A stretch of DNA of 64,000 bases from Brevibacterium luteolum (lineage in GTDB: Bacteria > Actinomycetota > Actinomycetes > Actinomycetales > Brevibacteriaceae), in assembly GCF_013004595.1 (NCBI RefSeq), contig NZ_JABEMC010000002.1, forward strand, positions 1 to 64,000. Direction: 5' to 3'. Of this stretch, positions 1 to 7,536 are shown in pieces. Below the pieces are notes generated by a model that saw only the letters and a program-made list of their open reading frames with translations, was not told where the DNA came from and ran no database searches. The translations under genes and the position numbers were made by a program. Position 1 is the first letter of the stretch, and every line of letters begins with the position of its first letter.

Positions 1-437
1 GCTATGCCATCGATTCGCGCATGAAATCGCGGCTGGCTGTAGAAGCAATTGACGATGCTGTGGCCCGTCGCGGCGGGCCCAGCGTTGTGGCCGGTTGCCT
101 CGTACACAGCGACCGCGGGTCGCAATTTCGCTCTCGCAGATTCCAGCATGCTCTACGAAACCATGGGCTCGTCGGATCGATGGGTCGGGTTGGCGCTGCT
201 GGCGATAACGCTGCGATGGAATCGTTCTTCGCTGTATTGCAGAAAAACGTCCTCGACCGGGGCCGTTGGGACACGCGAGCTAGGTTGCGGACAGCGATCG
301 TTCACTGGGTCGAGCGGACCTATCACCGCAAGCGTCGGCAACGGCGTTTGGGTAAACTGACCCCGGTTGAATACGAGCTTGTTCATCACAAGGCCGTCGC
401 TCTGGCGGCGTAAACCCCGGAGTCAACCAAACCTTCA
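1..437 (+). mobile_element. IS3-family element, 3' part (runs off left edge)
   Basis: This is the right end of an IS3-family insertion sequence. It contains the end of a transposase gene (stop at 411-413) and about 24 bp of terminal sequence ending near ...CCAAACCTTCA. Read from the outside, the end begins TGAAGG, resembling the TGAAGC end of the neighbouring IS3 element. The boundary at about 437 is inferred from where the reading frame of the neighbouring transposase loses its family pattern. The left end and any target duplication lie outside the window. Confidence 0.7.
3..413 (+). CDS. IS3-family transposase (OrfB), C-terminal part
   Basis: This is the C-terminal half of an rve-type DDE integrase domain. 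The frame is open from the left edge and reads YAIDSRMKSRL at the start, a common IS3 stretch, so the gene begins upstream of the window. The second catalytic Asp is in HSDRGSQF and the catalytic Glu is in NAAMESFF. The C-terminus has the usual basic ending followed by LTPVEYE. The gene would catalyse excision and insertion of its own element. The visible part shows no frameshift or stop, so this copy may be intact, although its N-terminal half cannot be seen. Confidence 0.8.
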   Translation, partial: YAIDSRMKSRLAVEAIDDAVARRGGPSVVAGCLVHSDRGSQFRSRRFQHALRNHGLVGSMGRVGAAGDNAAMESFFAVLQKNVLDRGRWDTRARLRTAIVHWVERTYHRKRRQRRLGKLTPVEYELVHHKAVALAA

Positions 438-1101
438 GCAGTCCCATGGCAACGTATTGCGATCCACGATCGGAGTGATGGACTAGTTCAGCAATGCCTG
501 TGGTCGCGGTGTTCAGCGCGTGCTCTAGCGCTTCTAAGGACAGCGCGTGCGTCGTCATCGATGATCTGGTCGCCCAGCCGGCGATGCGGCGGGAGTACGC
601 ATCGATGACGAACGCGGTGTACACGAAGCCATACGATGTGCGCACATACGTGATGTCAGCGACCCACAGCCGGTTCGGGGCCGGTGCTTTGAAGTCTCGC
701 ATCACCAGATCCGGGCGCTCATCCGGTGTGCGCCCGGGTACCGTGGTGCGCGGTTTCCGGCCGCGAACCACGCCGCTGATTCCGGCCTGACGCATCAGCC
801 GTGCGACCTGGTCACGGCCGATCTTCCAGCCGCTTCGGCGCATCGCGTGCCACATTTTGCGAACGCCGTAGACCCCGTAGTTGCGGGCATGCAGGTCCTT
901 GATCACCACGGTCAGTTCCCGATCACGGATCTGGCGTTCGCAGGCCGGGCGGGTCTTCGCTGCCCGATAACCACGCGACGTTATGAATCCACCCTCGCGT
1001 GCTGCAAGTGTGCGGCAGATGAGCTCGACTCCGAACTGATCACGGTACATATCGATGTAGCGATCATTTCGGTAAGCGGCGGCCTGGCTCGGCTGCAAAA
1101 A
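438..1101 (-). pseudogene. IS3-family transposase OrfB, truncated
   Basis: This is an rve-type DDE domain that has lost its C-terminus. The family stretch YGVYGVRKMW and the first catalytic Asp in LWVADITYV are present, as is the second Asp in HHSDRGSQY. Soon after, at about 437, the family sequence stops where the plus-strand IS3 element joins, so the catalytic Glu is missing. The frame stays open through foreign DNA to 280. Relative to OrfA the frame is +1, not the -1 usual for IS3 elements, which hints at a further small indel or at atypical slippage on the T6 run. Confidence 0.75.
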
Positions 1102-1381
1102 ACGCGGAGGCAGTTTTGAGGATCTCGTTCGCCCGTCGCAGCTCACGATTCTCACGCCGTAACCGGCGCAGCTCTTCAAGCTCATCTGTAGTCGCGCCCG
1201 GCTCAGTGCCGGCATCACGTCTGGCCTGCTTCAACCACCCGCGCATCGTATGCGGTGAGATCCCAAGTTTCGTTCCCACCGCCTGGGCGGCCGACCACTG
1301 CGAGCACTGCGTGTGGTGAAGATGATCCTCCATCAAACGCAACGCCCGTTGCTTGAACTCCTGGGTATAGACAGTTGGCAT
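1064..1381 (-). CDS. IS3-family transposase OrfA (helix-turn-helix)
   Basis: This is a 105-residue protein with the HTH_Tnp_1 pattern. It starts MPTVYTQEFKQRALRLM, has a helix-turn-helix around GTKLGISPHTMRGWLKQ, and ends in a leucine-zipper-like stretch LEELRRLRRENRELRRANE and the IS3 motif ILKTASAFFAAE. In the family it binds the IS ends and is normally extended by frameshifting into OrfB. The ATG at 1381 is chosen because AAGGAG lies 8 bases upstream; an in-frame TTG at 1399 is less likely. A run of six T residues near 1101 is the likely slip site. Confidence 0.8.
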   Translation of the reverse strand: MPTVYTQEFKQRALRLMEDHLHHTQCSQWSAAQAVGTKLGISPHTMRGWLKQARRDAGTEPGATTDELEELRRLRRENRELRRANEILKTASAFFAAEPGRRLPK

Positions 1382-1432
1382 GATCCAATTCTCCTTCAAT
1401 CAGTAGAACGGAACGAAACCCAGGACGCTTCA

Positions 1433-1672
1433 CCCGAACGAGGGAGCCGTCAACGTCAGCAGCACAAACGTGCTCCGGCCCGGCTTCGACTCCCGCACAC
1501 CATCGGCCAAAATCGCCTGCCAGTCCCGCCGATAGACCCTCGCGCACTTCGGGCACGTCAGGAACGACCGCGAACCGCAATTGACCACTTCACCCGTGGG
1601 CGTCACGACCTTCTTGGCACACTGCCGCCGGGCCACCTCACGGGCAAGAGCAACCTTGTCTGAGACCTCCAT
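1433..1672 (-). pseudogene. RepSA-like replication initiator, N-terminal fragment
   Basis: This fragment of about 80 residues starts MEVSDKVALAREVARRQ. It has the zinc-finger-like CGSRSFLTCPKCARVY and ends at LTLTAPSFG, the hallmark that precedes the catalytic part of RepSA-type initiators of actinobacterial plasmids and integrative elements. The gene stops because an IS3 element entered directly after the PSFG codons. The true start is uncertain because the frame is open further upstream, and most relatives have a longer N-terminus. It is non-functional as it stands. With the tRNA attachment site nearby it marks the remains of an integrated element. Confidence 0.7.
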
Positions 1673-1826
1673 CACTGACCCACCCCAAGCACCCAGACGG
1701 GCCGGGCTGTGACCTGCACTTTTACTGCTCTGCCGCTGCACTGCGTTACGGCAGTTCGATGCTCTCGCACACAGTGAATTGCTCTTGTTTGGTGCCGTGC
1801 TAACGTATTCATCGACGCAAAGGCAC

Positions 1827-1873
1827 CGACTGAAAATCGAAAGGTCACCGGATCGACGCCGGTCGGAGCCACA
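1827..1873 (+). other. tRNA-Phe 3' half: probable attachment site (attL/attR)
   Basis: The sequence matches the 3' half of a tRNA-Phe. The anticodon loop CTGAAAA contains GAA, followed by the variable region, a T stem ACCGG/CCGGT and the 3' acceptor strand CGGAGCC plus discriminator A. The 5' side is unrelated to a tRNA: pairing in the anticodon stem fails two bases out, so no complete tRNA exists here. The T loop reads ATCGACG where TTCGANN is expected. Such 3' halves arise when a tyrosine integrase inserts an element into a tRNA gene. The matching intact tRNA should lie to the left of the window. Confidence 0.75.
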
Positions 1874-1878
1874 GCTTG

Positions 1879-1907
1879 AAGGCCCTCGCATGTCATGCGG
1901 GGGCCTT
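1879..1907 (+). terminator. Stem-loop terminator after tRNA-Phe end
   Basis: AAGGCCCTCGCATG pairs with CATGCGGGGGCCTT (14 pairs on paper, one G-U; the tip opens to a short loop). It lies six bases after the tRNA-Phe 3' end and probably terminated the original tRNA transcript. No long T run follows. Confidence 0.6.
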
Positions 1908-2141
1908 CGTGCATCCCCTGCGCTGCCCGTCCGACTGTGCGCCCAGAAATCACCGAAAACCCAGGTCCGCGGAAAGGTGAGGAGCAGAATACGTGGAGGC
2001 CGGCTCAGCAGGACCAACTGTGCTTCCACGGTGGAAACCTGCATCAGCCCCGGCACTACTCGCTGTACGTAGGGCTGCAGTTCAAGGCCTGTTACGATGG
2101 CACCGAGACGCCCGCCTATCGGCTGCAGGAGGTGCACCGCC

Positions 2142-2378
2142 GTGACTAGGCCATCAGCGAAGGATCGCCGCCTCACCGTCGATGGCGAGCAGTTCCGCAT
2201 CCGGCAGACAGGTCGCACAGAGTACTACTACGACTGGCTCACCGGACCCAACCCGGACTACGGCTTCGCAGGCGGCACCTACCCGCCCAGCAAGCTGACC
2301 GACGACGACCACATCGAGGCGATCCGTGATTTCCTCGCTGACATCGACCCGGAGACCGGTTATCTCTCAGAGGGTTGA
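2142..2378 (+). CDS. Small conserved-type hypothetical protein (78 aa)
   Basis: This is a short soluble protein rich in aromatic and acidic residues, with EQFRIRQTGRTEYYYDWLTG in the middle and an acidic C-terminus. The GTG at 2142 is chosen because AGGAGGTG lies at 2127-2134 with ideal spacing. A possible -10 box TACGAT is at 2093-2098. It is the first chromosomal gene after the attachment-site scar, and its 3' end overlaps the convergent amidohydrolase gene by 12 bp. I do not recognise a domain and give no function. The 268 bases before it (1874-2141) hold only the terminator and this promoter. Confidence 0.65.
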   Translation: MTRPSAKDRRLTVDGEQFRIRQTGRTEYYYDWLTGPNPDYGFAGGTYPPSKLTDDDHIEAIRDFLADIDPETGYLSEG

Positions 2379-3641
2379 GGCCCCGGCCACCACGGACGGA
2401 TCCGTGACGATCCGGCGCAGCACCTCGGTGAGGTGGTCGACACCGGCGAGCAGATCCTCGTCCTTGGTGAACTCGTTGAGATTGTGCGAGATCCCCTCGA
2501 CGCTCGGCACGAACAGCATCACTGTCGGCACGAGGTCCTTCATGTTCGTCGAATCGTGACCGGCGACGGTGAGCACCTCGCCATGGGTCAGCCCCAGCGC
2601 CTCGGCGACGGACCGTGCGAGTTCGGTGCCTTCCGGCTGGTAGGGGTTCTGGTCCCAGGCGTGCTCGTGGACGATGTCGATCTCGACACCGACGCTCTCC
2701 TCCACCTCGACCATGGTCGCCTGCAGCTTCTTCGCCGCACTGTCGATGACCTCCATGCTCGGTGAGCGCAGGTCGAGGAGGATGCGGGCCTCGCTGGCGA
2801 CAACGACCGGGGAGTTCGGGTAGACGGTGATCTCGCCGACGGCAGTATGCAGCGCACCCTCGTCGTAGTCGTCGACGAGTTCGCGGGCGGCGACAATGAG
2901 CTTGGCCGCCCCGAGCAGCGCGTCGCGCCGGTCGGCCATGAGCGCCGAGCCGGAATGCGCCTGCTCGCCGCGGATGCGCAGCTCGTACTTATGCGCAGCC
3001 CACGTGGCCGAGACAAGGCCGATCGTCACGCCGTCCTCGTCCATGCTGCGGCCCTGTTCGACATGGATCTCTGCATAGGCGGCCAGGTCGAGGTCAACTG
3101 GCCCATCGCCGCGCTCACCGATTGCTTCGAGGGCCTCGCGGACAGTCACGCCCTGTTTGTCGCGAGTCTCAAGCGCCTCGTCAAGCCCAAGCTTGCCGGT
3201 GAACACGCCTGAGCCCATCATCGAGGGCTTGAACCGACTGCCCTCCTCGTTGAACCAGTTGACAACGGCGATATTGCAGGCCGCCTGCCCGGGATTGGCA
3301 GCGAAGTGCTCGCCGAGCCGGAACGCCGCATGCGCTGAGGCCATAACGCCGTAGGCCCCGTCGAAGCGGCCGGCGGTCGGCTGGGAATCCAGGTGCGAGC
3401 CGGTGAGCACATAGGGCGCACCCGGAACGAGTTCGAGCAGCCCGAACTGGTTGCCGATCTCATCGCGGGTGACTTTCATGCCGTGACGCTGCATGAGTTC
3501 TGCGAACCAGCGGCGCTGCTGGCCATCGGGTTCGGTGGCCGCCTGCCGGTCGACCCCGTGGGTGCCGGGCACCGCACCGAAGGTGGTGTGGACGTTCCAG
3601 TCGGCGAGGAAGGCGTTGTCGCGCGTGGTGTCCTGACTCAT
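2367..3641 (-). CDS. M20-family zinc amidohydrolase (allantoate / N-carbamoyl-L-amino acid type)
   Basis: This 424-residue cytoplasmic metallopeptidase-fold enzyme belongs to the hydantoinase/carbamoylase branch of M20. It would hydrolyse an N-carbamoyl or ureido amide such as N-carbamoyl-L-amino acids or allantoate, releasing ammonia. Metal ligands are visible in order: His in GSHLDS, Asp in FDGAYGV, Glu in NEEGSRF, His in EIHVEQG and His in ISHNLNEF near the C-terminus. The length is normal for the family. The ATG at 3641 has GGAG 7 bases upstream. No hydantoinase or allantoinase partner is adjacent, so the exact substrate cannot be assigned. Confidence 0.88.
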   Translation of the reverse strand: MSQDTTRDNAFLADWNVHTTFGAVPGTHGVDRQAATEPDGQQRRWFAELMQRHGMKVTRDEIGNQFGLLELVPGAPYVLTGSHLDSQPTAGRFDGAYGVMASAHAAFRLGEHFAANPGQAACNIAVVNWFNEEGSRFKPSMMGSGVFTGKLGLDEALETRDKQGVTVREALEAIGERGDGPVDLDLAAYAEIHVEQGRSMDEDGVTIGLVSATWAAHKYELRIRGEQAHSGSALMADRRDALLGAAKLIVAARELVDDYDEGALHTAVGEITVYPNSPVVVASEARILLDLRSPSMEVIDSAAKKLQATMVEVEESVGVEIDIVHEHAWDQNPYQPEGTELARSVAEALGLTHGEVLTVAGHDSTNMKDLVPTVMLFVPSVEGISHNLNEFTKDEDLLAGVDHLTEVLRRIVTDPSVVAGASTL

Positions 3642-3864
3642 ATGTGGTCTCCGTTCTGCTGTGCGGCGTTCTCGTCCGTTCCCGAGGTGCGGTTCGCCTT
3701 CGGCATCTGGCCGCAGGGGCCCGCAGGGGCGGGCCGGGGATGACGCAGCCCTGAGCGCGAAGCCCAGGCGGGCCAGGCGGCTGCGGGATGGCCGCTGCGG
3801 ATGTGCCGCTCCTCGTGCTCCACGATAGTCGCGAAAGCCCCGCTGCCGTCACCGAGTCCGCAGC

Positions 3865-3909
3865 CTCGCCTGCCGAGCGCGCGGCTGTGGCACGCTTTCG
3901 GCAGGCGAG
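3865..3909 (-). terminator. Stem-loop terminator downstream of tetR-family gene
   Basis: CTCGCCTGCCGA at 3865-3876 is a perfect inverted copy of TCGGCAGGCGAG at 3898-3909. It lies just after the stop of the TetR gene on the minus strand. The rest of 3642-3921 holds no convincing gene, only the promoter region of the amidohydrolase. Confidence 0.6.
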
Positions 3910-3921
3910 CGTCAGCTACGC

Positions 3922-4467
3922 TCAGTCAGCGACGCCCGAAGAAAACGCCTCGGCGAGCTCCTCCCACGCGGCCTCGACATCACTGCCAGGCGGCAGCCGC
4001 CCGTCGAGTTCGAGGATCGTGAGCCCGTGGGTGGCCGCCCACAGTGCCTGCGCAATCACCGGATCGCCGATGACGGTGAAGAACGGCTGACCCGACCACT
4101 CCTCCAAGCCGCCTGGCAGCGCGGCCCGGTCAAGCGGCCCGGTCGTCGCCAGCCGGTAGAGCTCCGGCGACTCAGCCGCGGTGGCGCGGTAGGCCCGCAG
4201 CAGCGCGGGGACCGAGGCATCGGCCTCGATCGCATGCCAGCATGCCTGCCCCATCTGGGCGAAGGCGTCGATGAGCAGCTGGGTGCGCACCGCGTCCTTG
4301 CTCGGCAGATGCTTGTACAGTGACGGCGCCCGGATCCCGAGCTCGGCTGCCAGCGTACGCATGCTCAGCGCATCCCAGCCTTCGGCTTCGACGCGGCGTC
4401 GCGCAGCGGCGAGGATCTCGGCTTGGCGCCGGCTGCGCGCCGGCAGTGCGATCGGCATCTCAGTCAT
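3922..4467 (-). CDS. TetR-family transcriptional regulator
   Basis: This 181-residue repressor-type protein has its DNA-binding domain at about residues 12-60: a helix starting RRQAEILAAARR, then LSMRTLAAELGIRAPSLYKHLPSKDAV, a textbook TetR helix-turn-helix. The C-terminal ligand domain ends in a WEELAEAF helix. The ATG at 4467 is preferred over upstream codons because the HTH then sits at the usual distance from the N-terminus, and because it overlaps the preceding SRPBCC gene by 8 bp, implying translational coupling. It probably autoregulates through the palindrome at 5036-5052. Confidence 0.88.
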   Translation of the reverse strand: MTEMPIALPARSRRQAEILAAARRRVEAEGWDALSMRTLAAELGIRAPSLYKHLPSKDAVRTQLLIDAFAQMGQACWHAIEADASVPALLRAYRATAAESPELYRLATTGPLDRAALPGGLEEWSGQPFFTVIGDPVIAQALWAATHGLTILELDGRLPPGSDVEAAWEELAEAFSSGVAD

Positions 4468-4993
4468 GGGCACCAGTCTGCCGCAGGCCGACAGCGCGCT
4501 GTCCGATCGCCGCGTTGACCTCGGCGAAGTCGGCTTCGAGGTCAGCGCGCATCGATGCCATGAACGACGCGACGACACCGGTGAAGGTCTCCTGCTGGGT
4601 CAGGCGGGTGCCGCCGCCGGGCAGCGCTTCGAGCCGGAACGAGTGCTCAGCATCGACCAACCCCGGCACCCACGTCCGCCCGGCCCAGGTGAGCTCGCGG
4701 CCGGGTTCGGCGGTCAGGATCGTAGGCGTGAAGGTCATCGTGCCTTCACCGAAGACGACGACTTTGCGCAGCTTCTCACCGACAGCGACGGTACCGGAGC
4801 TTTCGATGATCGAGGGATTCCATTCGCTGTAGCGCTTGGTGTCGGCTAGCACTGCCCACACCTCGTCGGGTGAGGCATCGAGCTCGGTGACAGCGACGAC
4901 CATGACCGGGTTGAGGCGGCTGTAGGCGAAGAGGCCTGCGGCCAGGATGACGGGGATGGAAAGCCAGACGGCGATGGTGCGAGCGACGGTCAT
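4460..4993 (-). CDS. Membrane-anchored SRPBCC (polyketide cyclase/START-like) protein
   Basis: This 177-residue protein has an N-terminal membrane segment (about residues 6-24, IAVWLSIPVILAAGLFAYS) followed by a SRPBCC fold. The fold shows VTELDASPDEVWAVLADTKRYSEWNP, the ligand-cavity signature of the family, and a C-terminal helix ending RADLEADFAEVNAAIG. Members bind hydrophobic ligands, but the ligand cannot be read from sequence. It is the first gene of a two-gene unit with the TetR regulator, suggesting that the two respond to the same small molecule. Confidence 0.82.
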   Translation of the reverse strand: MTVARTIAVWLSIPVILAAGLFAYSRLNPVMVVAVTELDASPDEVWAVLADTKRYSEWNPSIIESSGTVAVGEKLRKVVVFGEGTMTFTPTILTAEPGRELTWAGRTWVPGLVDAEHSFRLEALPGGGTRLTQQETFTGVVASFMASMRADLEADFAEVNAAIGQRAVGLRQTGAHD

Positions 4994-5035
4994 GACGAGG
5001 ACTCCGATCAGTGAGGTGAACCGTCAGCCACCAGT

Positions 5036-5052
5036 GGCTAACACCGTTAGCC
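5036..5052. promoter_or_regulatory. Probable TetR operator palindrome
   Basis: GGCTAAC-ACC-GTTAGCC is a perfect 7-bp inverted repeat with a 3-bp spacer. It lies 43 bp upstream of the SRPBCC-tetR unit. Its core TAACNNNGTTA resembles operators bound by many TetR regulators. It also overlaps the last codons of the DUF2306 gene. Confidence 0.6.
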
Positions 5053-5562
5053 TACCGGTTGGCGCGGCTCCTCCGCAATGCCTTTCCGCTCGCCCTTCGG
5101 CTCACCGCTCCCGAGGCGGGCCCTGAGAACGGCGAACCACGCACCTGCAATGAGCACAAGCACCGCAGCGAAGGCTGTGAGCGCAACCGGGCTGGTTACT
5201 GCTGTCGTCCACATGAGGCGGGTGGGCACAAAGGCGGCGAAGCCGAAGGCGATGAGGGTGCCGATGTAGGAGCCGACCATATTGGCGATGTGCCCGGGCT
5301 TATTGCCGCGCGCGATCATCCAGACTCCGAGAGTGACGCTGACGGTGGTGAGTACCGAGAGGCCGTGGAGGAAGGTGAGGCCATCATCGAGGCCGAAGAA
5401 GAAACTGGAGGCACACGTGAGGTACATGAGCCCCACCCAGGTGCGCCCGAGCACCCGGTGCACGGCGTCGCGGCGGGGCCGGAAGATGTTGACAGGTCCG
5501 ATGATGAGGACGAGGAACGCAGCACTGGCGTGAATGACAACGGCGAGCGGGATGGTCTCCAT
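5047..5562 (-). CDS. DUF2306 family membrane protein
   Basis: This 171-residue integral membrane protein has four predicted helices: LAVVIHASAAFLVLIIGPV, the region GLMYLTCASSFFF, VGSYIGTLIAFGFAAF and LTAFAAVLVLIAGAWFAVL. The conserved N-terminal His and the RRDAVHRVLGRTWV loop are typical of DUF2306, whose function is unknown. An in-frame TTG at 5589 exists, but the ATG at 5562 is preferred: a good promoter lies just before it and the TTG has no ribosome site. It is divergent from a MerR regulator that probably controls it. Confidence 0.8.
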   Translation of the reverse strand: METIPLAVVIHASAAFLVLIIGPVNIFRPRRDAVHRVLGRTWVGLMYLTCASSFFFGLDDGLTFLHGLSVLTTVSVTLGVWMIARGNKPGHIANMVGSYIGTLIAFGFAAFVPTRLMWTTAVTSPVALTAFAAVLVLIAGAWFAVLRARLGSGEPKGERKGIAEEPRQPVG

Positions 5563-5599
5563 ACTCGGTAAGATAGTGACGCTGTCCAAGCAAGTGCAA
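5563..5599 (-). promoter_or_regulatory. Promoter of DUF2306 gene, apparently leaderless
   Basis: On the minus strand the -35 box TTGCAC (5599-5594) and the -10 box TATCTT (5575-5570) are separated by 18 bp. Only seven bases lie between the -10 box and the ATG, so the transcript would start at or very near the start codon. A long spacer is common in MerR-controlled promoters, and a merR gene diverges from here. Confidence 0.5.
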
Positions 5600-5648
5600 C
5601 GTGGATAGCCACGCCCCGATTCAGTATCCGACCGTTCAGGAGAGCTAA

Positions 5649-6293
5649 GTGAAGCTCAGCGCGCTGGCAGAGGCCACCGGCATCTCGACCGCCTCGATCA
5701 AGTACTACCTGCGCACAGGCCTCCTGCAGCCTGGAGTCAAGCGGAATCAGACGACCGCGGTCTATCACGACACCCACGTCGAGCGTCTGGAGCTCATCGC
5801 CGCCCTCCGGCAGCTCGTCGGCCTGTCGATCGAGCAGATCAGCACCCTCACCGCCGTCATCGACGACCCGCAGGCGAGCATGCTCGATGTCATGCAGACC
5901 GCCCAGCTGCTCGGCGGCGGGCTCCCGCCGCTCACCGCCGAGCCTCCGGCTGCCCAGGATGCGCGCATGGCCGCCGCCGAGGCGCGGGTCGCCGCGGTGA
6001 TGGAAGCCCAGGGCTGGCCGGACGCACCGAGTGCCGCCCGGGCAGCGGCCGCCTCGGTGGTGGCAGAGATGACGGGACTGGGACTGGAGGTCACCGATAA
6101 GTACCTGCAGCTCATCGGGGCGGCTGTCGACATGATCTCCGGTTCCGACCTCGACATCTCCGGGTCGCGGGACCGGATGGCGATGTATGTCGCCGTCGGC
6201 ACCCACCGGTACTCACGCCTCGTGCTCGCGCTCCTGCAGCTGGGCCAGACCTCGCACAGCATCGCCCGGGCCGGTGAGCACACACACCGGTGA
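5649..6293 (+). CDS. MerR-family transcriptional regulator
   Basis: This 214-residue protein has an N-terminal winged helix of MerR type: MKLSALAEATGISTASIKYYLRTGLLQPG followed by a basic wing and the GLSIEQI dimerisation-helix start. The C-terminal 130 residues are Ala-rich and helical and resemble an effector domain more than the short Cys-containing tail of metal-sensing MerR proteins. It starts with GTG at 5649 behind AGGAGAG. It is divergent from the DUF2306 gene over an 86-bp gap and is the likely regulator of that gene. The inducer is unknown. Confidence 0.85.
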   Translation: MKLSALAEATGISTASIKYYLRTGLLQPGVKRNQTTAVYHDTHVERLELIAALRQLVGLSIEQISTLTAVIDDPQASMLDVMQTAQLLGGGLPPLTAEPPAAQDARMAAAEARVAAVMEAQGWPDAPSAARAAAASVVAEMTGLGLEVTDKYLQLIGAAVDMISGSDLDISGSRDRMAMYVAVGTHRYSRLVLALLQLGQTSHSIARAGEHTHR

Positions 6294-6484
6294 CACAGAA
6301 TTCATGTGCTCGCGAACGGACTGTCGCCGCAGATCAGTGTCGTTCCGGCAGCGACGCACCAGAGAAGTCCCCGCAGTGACTTCTCAGCGAATGCCACACG
6401 AGCACCGCGATCGGCGGTTTCAAGTGAATAGACCGCAAACGACAGGAGACCTGCGGCTGAGAGACCACCCCCGCGAGCCGTGTC

Positions 6485-7303
6485 TCAGCTGCTGCGGGCG
6501 TAGAGGCCGATCATCTCCCACTGGCGGGTGTAGCGGTTGAAAGCGCGGATCGCGCCCTCTGTGTCGTCGGTGTCGAGGCAGTCGATCCAGTCGGTGACGT
6601 GCGCAGCGCCGGTGTCCGGCCACAGCACCTCGCTCATACCACCGAGGTCGAGTTCGAGCATCGCGTTCATATCGAAGTCATCGAGCCAGTCGCCGAATGC
6701 CTCAGTCGATTCGACAACGGTGCGCAGCCGGGACTTCTCGTCCATCACGTCATGAGCCCACTCGACGCGGGCGGCAGCGGTGACAATCGGGGTGCGGATG
6801 CGGATCCGGAAGCTGCCGTCGTCGGTGTCGGTGCTGATGACGCGATCGTTGTCCGGATCGATCGCCAGCCACCACACCGGTGAGACGTCCCACGCCGAGG
6901 TGCGGGTGAACACGCGGGTGTCCGGGTCGTCCTGCATCCATTCGACCCGGTGGCTGGCTGCCCGGCGGCGGGCGGCCTTGGGCACGAACATGTCGAGCTC
7001 AGTGCGCGGATGGGCCTCCATGAGCGCATCGAGGGCGTGCCAGGAGCGGATGTCGTCCTGGACGGGGCAGACGCGGTCGAAGCTGTCGCCGGTCTCCGCG
7101 CCGGTGAGGAACAGCGGGGTGCCGCGGTAGGAGTCCGCGACAGGGTCCGGGGGCAGGCTGATGAGCCGGTCGTCGGCGTCCTCGGCGACGAGCCGCTCGA
7201 TGGTCTCCCGGTTCGCACTGACGGGGTAGTCGGCGAACTCCTCGTGCACGACCAGCGGCTCGAACACCCGCAGGGAGATGACATAGCTGCGCTCGTAACC
7301 CAT
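6485..7303 (-). CDS. Hypothetical protein, actinobacterial type (272 aa)
   Basis: This soluble, acidic protein has no signal peptide or membrane segment. It contains tryptophan-rich stretches such as WDVSPVWWLAIDPDND and ends WEMIGLYARSS. I do not recognise a domain. It stands alone between a convergent MerR gene and the DUF3073 gene transcribed away from it. The 191 bases on its downstream side (6294-6484) hold nothing I can identify. Confidence 0.65.
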   Translation of the reverse strand: MGYERSYVISLRVFEPLVVHEEFADYPVSANRETIERLVAEDADDRLISLPPDPVADSYRGTPLFLTGAETGDSFDRVCPVQDDIRSWHALDALMEAHPRTELDMFVPKAARRRAASHRVEWMQDDPDTRVFTRTSAWDVSPVWWLAIDPDNDRVISTDTDDGSFRIRIRTPIVTAAARVEWAHDVMDEKSRLRTVVESTEAFGDWLDDFDMNAMLELDLGGMSEVLWPDTGAAHVTDWIDCLDTDDTEGAIRAFNRYTRQWEMIGLYARSS

Positions 7304-7430
7304 GTGCTCACTCTATCGTTCACACCCGGTTCGCCTCCGCCTCGGGCACGGGCTTTTCTGGACTCATTCGCCTTTTGCGCAGGACTGTCTCATAATGGTG
7401 TCCAGAATTCCCACGCTCGCCTGAGGCGAC

Positions 7431-7459
7431 ATGACACCTCTGTGGCGGCGGGGTAGGAT
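7431..7459 (+). promoter_or_regulatory. Promoter of DUF3073 gene
   Basis: ATGACA at 7431-7436 and TAGGAT at 7454-7459 are separated by 17 bp, a good housekeeping sigma match for an actinobacterium. The start codon is 77 bases downstream. Confidence 0.5.
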
Positions 7460-7536
7460 TCGAAGCACAGACAACCGGAGAATCCCGGGGCCGACAGCCA
7501 GCAGCCCTGGGCCTGACCAGGAGGGGGTCGACGCCT

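Larger units (their letters stand above)
438..1432 (-). mobile_element. IS3-family element truncated by a second IS3 element
   Basis: This is a second IS3-family element on the minus strand. Its outer end begins at 1432 with TGAAGCGTCCTGGGTTTC, and its first three bases supply the stop codon that ends the interrupted rep gene. It carries orfA and most of orfB. The 3' part of orfB, its other inverted repeat and one target duplication are gone, replaced by the plus-strand element at about 437/438. Without the catalytic Glu region it should not move by itself. Confidence 0.7.

Noticed and set aside
1672..1953. A minus-strand frame across the tRNA-Phe fragment
   Set aside because: It would encode the complement of a tRNA and a terminator hairpin. 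The sequence is better explained by those elements.
5316..6206. A 296-codon minus-strand frame spanning the merR gene and the DUF2306 promoter
   Set aside because: It covers the MerR gene in antisense, and its His/Arg/Gly-rich translation has no family features.
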